The translations under genes and the position numbers were made by a program. The notes below the pieces were generated by a model. That model worked only from the letters and a program-made list of their open reading frames with translations. It made no database searches and was not told where the DNA came from. DNA of 14,371 bases from Bacteroidota bacterium (GTDB lineage Bacteria; Bacteroidota; Bacteroidia; Chitinophagales; Saprospiraceae). This document shows positions 13,887 to 14,371 of the stretch, in pieces. Position 1 is the first letter of the stretch. Every line of letters starts with the position of its first letter. The stretch spans positions 1 through 14,371 of the forward strand of contig JAJRUR010000265.1 in assembly GCA_024277695.1 (NCBI GenBank), in the 5' to 3' direction.

Positions 13887-14371
13887 TCACCCCAAAAAAC
13901 GATAAGCAAAGAGTAAACTCAAAATCCCAATCACAAAACCCACCAATACCTCTTTGCTCGTATGCGCTTTGAGATAAAGTCGGCTGCTCATCACTGCACC
14001 GGCAACTATCAGCATCGCAGGAATCCACTGATTGAGATGCATGGCTATGCTTCCCAATATAGGCATATCTACCAAAAAATATCCATAACTGTATCTATAT
14101 CTCACAAGAAGGGCAAAAGCAAACATGGCTCCCATACCTGCCGAATGCACACTAACCTTTTCAAATATATTGATAAAAAAACAACCAAACAATGCTATGA
14201 TGGCAGCTAATAGACAGATGTTAAATATCATAGGGATGTCTCCTTGATTTTTTAAATTAATAAATAACCACAGATACAAAATAGCCGTAATGATAAATGG
14301 TCCGGTTCGGTTCTGTCTGTCCTTGATTTGGATCGAGTCGATCATGCCCAGTAAGCGCATCAGAATGATGG
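13887..14371 (-). CDS. PAP2-superfamily-like membrane protein, 5' end outside the window
   Basis: The frame is open to the last base of the window, and the four codons before the internal ATG at 14360 are all sense. The true start therefore probably lies further out and about 161 residues are visible. Several TM helices are evident. An N-terminal cytosolic loop (IQIKDRQNRTGP) resembles the C1 region (…R..P). EKVSVHSAG resembles the C2 motif with its histidine, and SRLYLKAHTSKEVLVGF resembles C3 (SR-x5-H). In canonical PAP2 enzymes the C3 His is followed three residues later by Asp; here that residue is Glu. A Bacteroidota subfamily with this altered C3 exists to my knowledge, and its substrate is unclear. 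Membrane lipid-phosphate phosphatase is the most likely role. Confidence 0.65.
   Translation of the reverse strand, partial: IILMRLLGMIDSIQIKDRQNRTGPFIITAILYLWLFINLKNQGDIPMIFNICLLAAIIALFGCFFINIFEKVSVHSAGMGAMFAFALLVRYRYSYGYFLVDMPILGSIAMHLNQWIPAMLIVAGAVMSSRLYLKAHTSKEVLVGFVIGILSLLFAYRFLG

Noticed and set aside
1..14371. Mobile elements, CRISPR arrays, tRNA or rRNA genes, phage or defence modules.
   Set aside because: No transposase, terminal repeats, spaced direct repeats or cloverleaf folds were seen; gene content is core chromosomal.

Overview
The window looks like a chromosomal segment of a Bacteroidota bacterium, most likely a Saprospiria-type or related gliding lineage. The grounds are a GldB lipoprotein, a secreted protease with a type IX secretion system (T9SS) type A C-terminal sorting domain, a DUF5606 protein that I know only from this phylum, near-perfect copies of the Bacteroidota -7 promoter element TAnnTTTG ahead of several genes, and start codons that lack Shine-Dalgarno sequences. 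I see no mobile element, CRISPR array, tRNA or rRNA, and all complete genes appear intact.

Layout. 1-345 (minus): 5' part of nadC, quinolinate phosphoribosyltransferase, cut by the window edge. 473-2734 (minus): RND/MMPL-type exporter. 2820-4070 (minus): ribosomal protein operon rpsF-rpsR-rplI (bS6, bS18, bL9). It is preceded by a promoter and by an RNA hairpin that matches the known S6:S18 autoregulatory leader design, with CCG in an internal loop. 4143-4393: non-coding stretch with a GC-rich nested palindrome. 4394-6430 (minus): hutU, a long (eukaryote-like) urocanate hydratase. It is divergent from gldB (6577-7617, plus), and each gene has its own TAnnTTTG element. The gldB element sits so close to the ATG that the mRNA may be leaderless. 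7618-7946: AT-rich intergenic region with two TAnnTTTG matches. 7947-10955 (plus): 1002-residue secreted subtilisin-like protease with a Cys-rich linker, an FN3 domain, a jelly-roll-like domain and a T9SS sorting domain, closed by a strong intrinsic terminator. 11211-11882 and 11903-12304 (plus): a PAP2_C/sphingomyelin-synthase-like membrane protein followed 20 nt later by a DUF5606 protein. 12333-13739 (minus): predicted outer-membrane barrel resembling DUF5723. 13887-14371 (minus): PAP2-like membrane protein, 5' end beyond the window.

How the genes relate. Most of the window is core Bacteroidota housekeeping: NAD synthesis, ribosome assembly, histidine breakdown, and gliding or T9SS machinery together with one probable T9SS cargo. 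GldB and the protease are probably functionally linked through the secretion apparatus, although they are not clearly one operon. I found no convincing undescribed multi-gene system. The most rewarding points are the rpsF leader RNA, the possible leaderless gldB transcript, the sphingomyelin-synthase-like enzyme next to DUF5606, and the unexplained GC-rich palindrome at 4205-4260.
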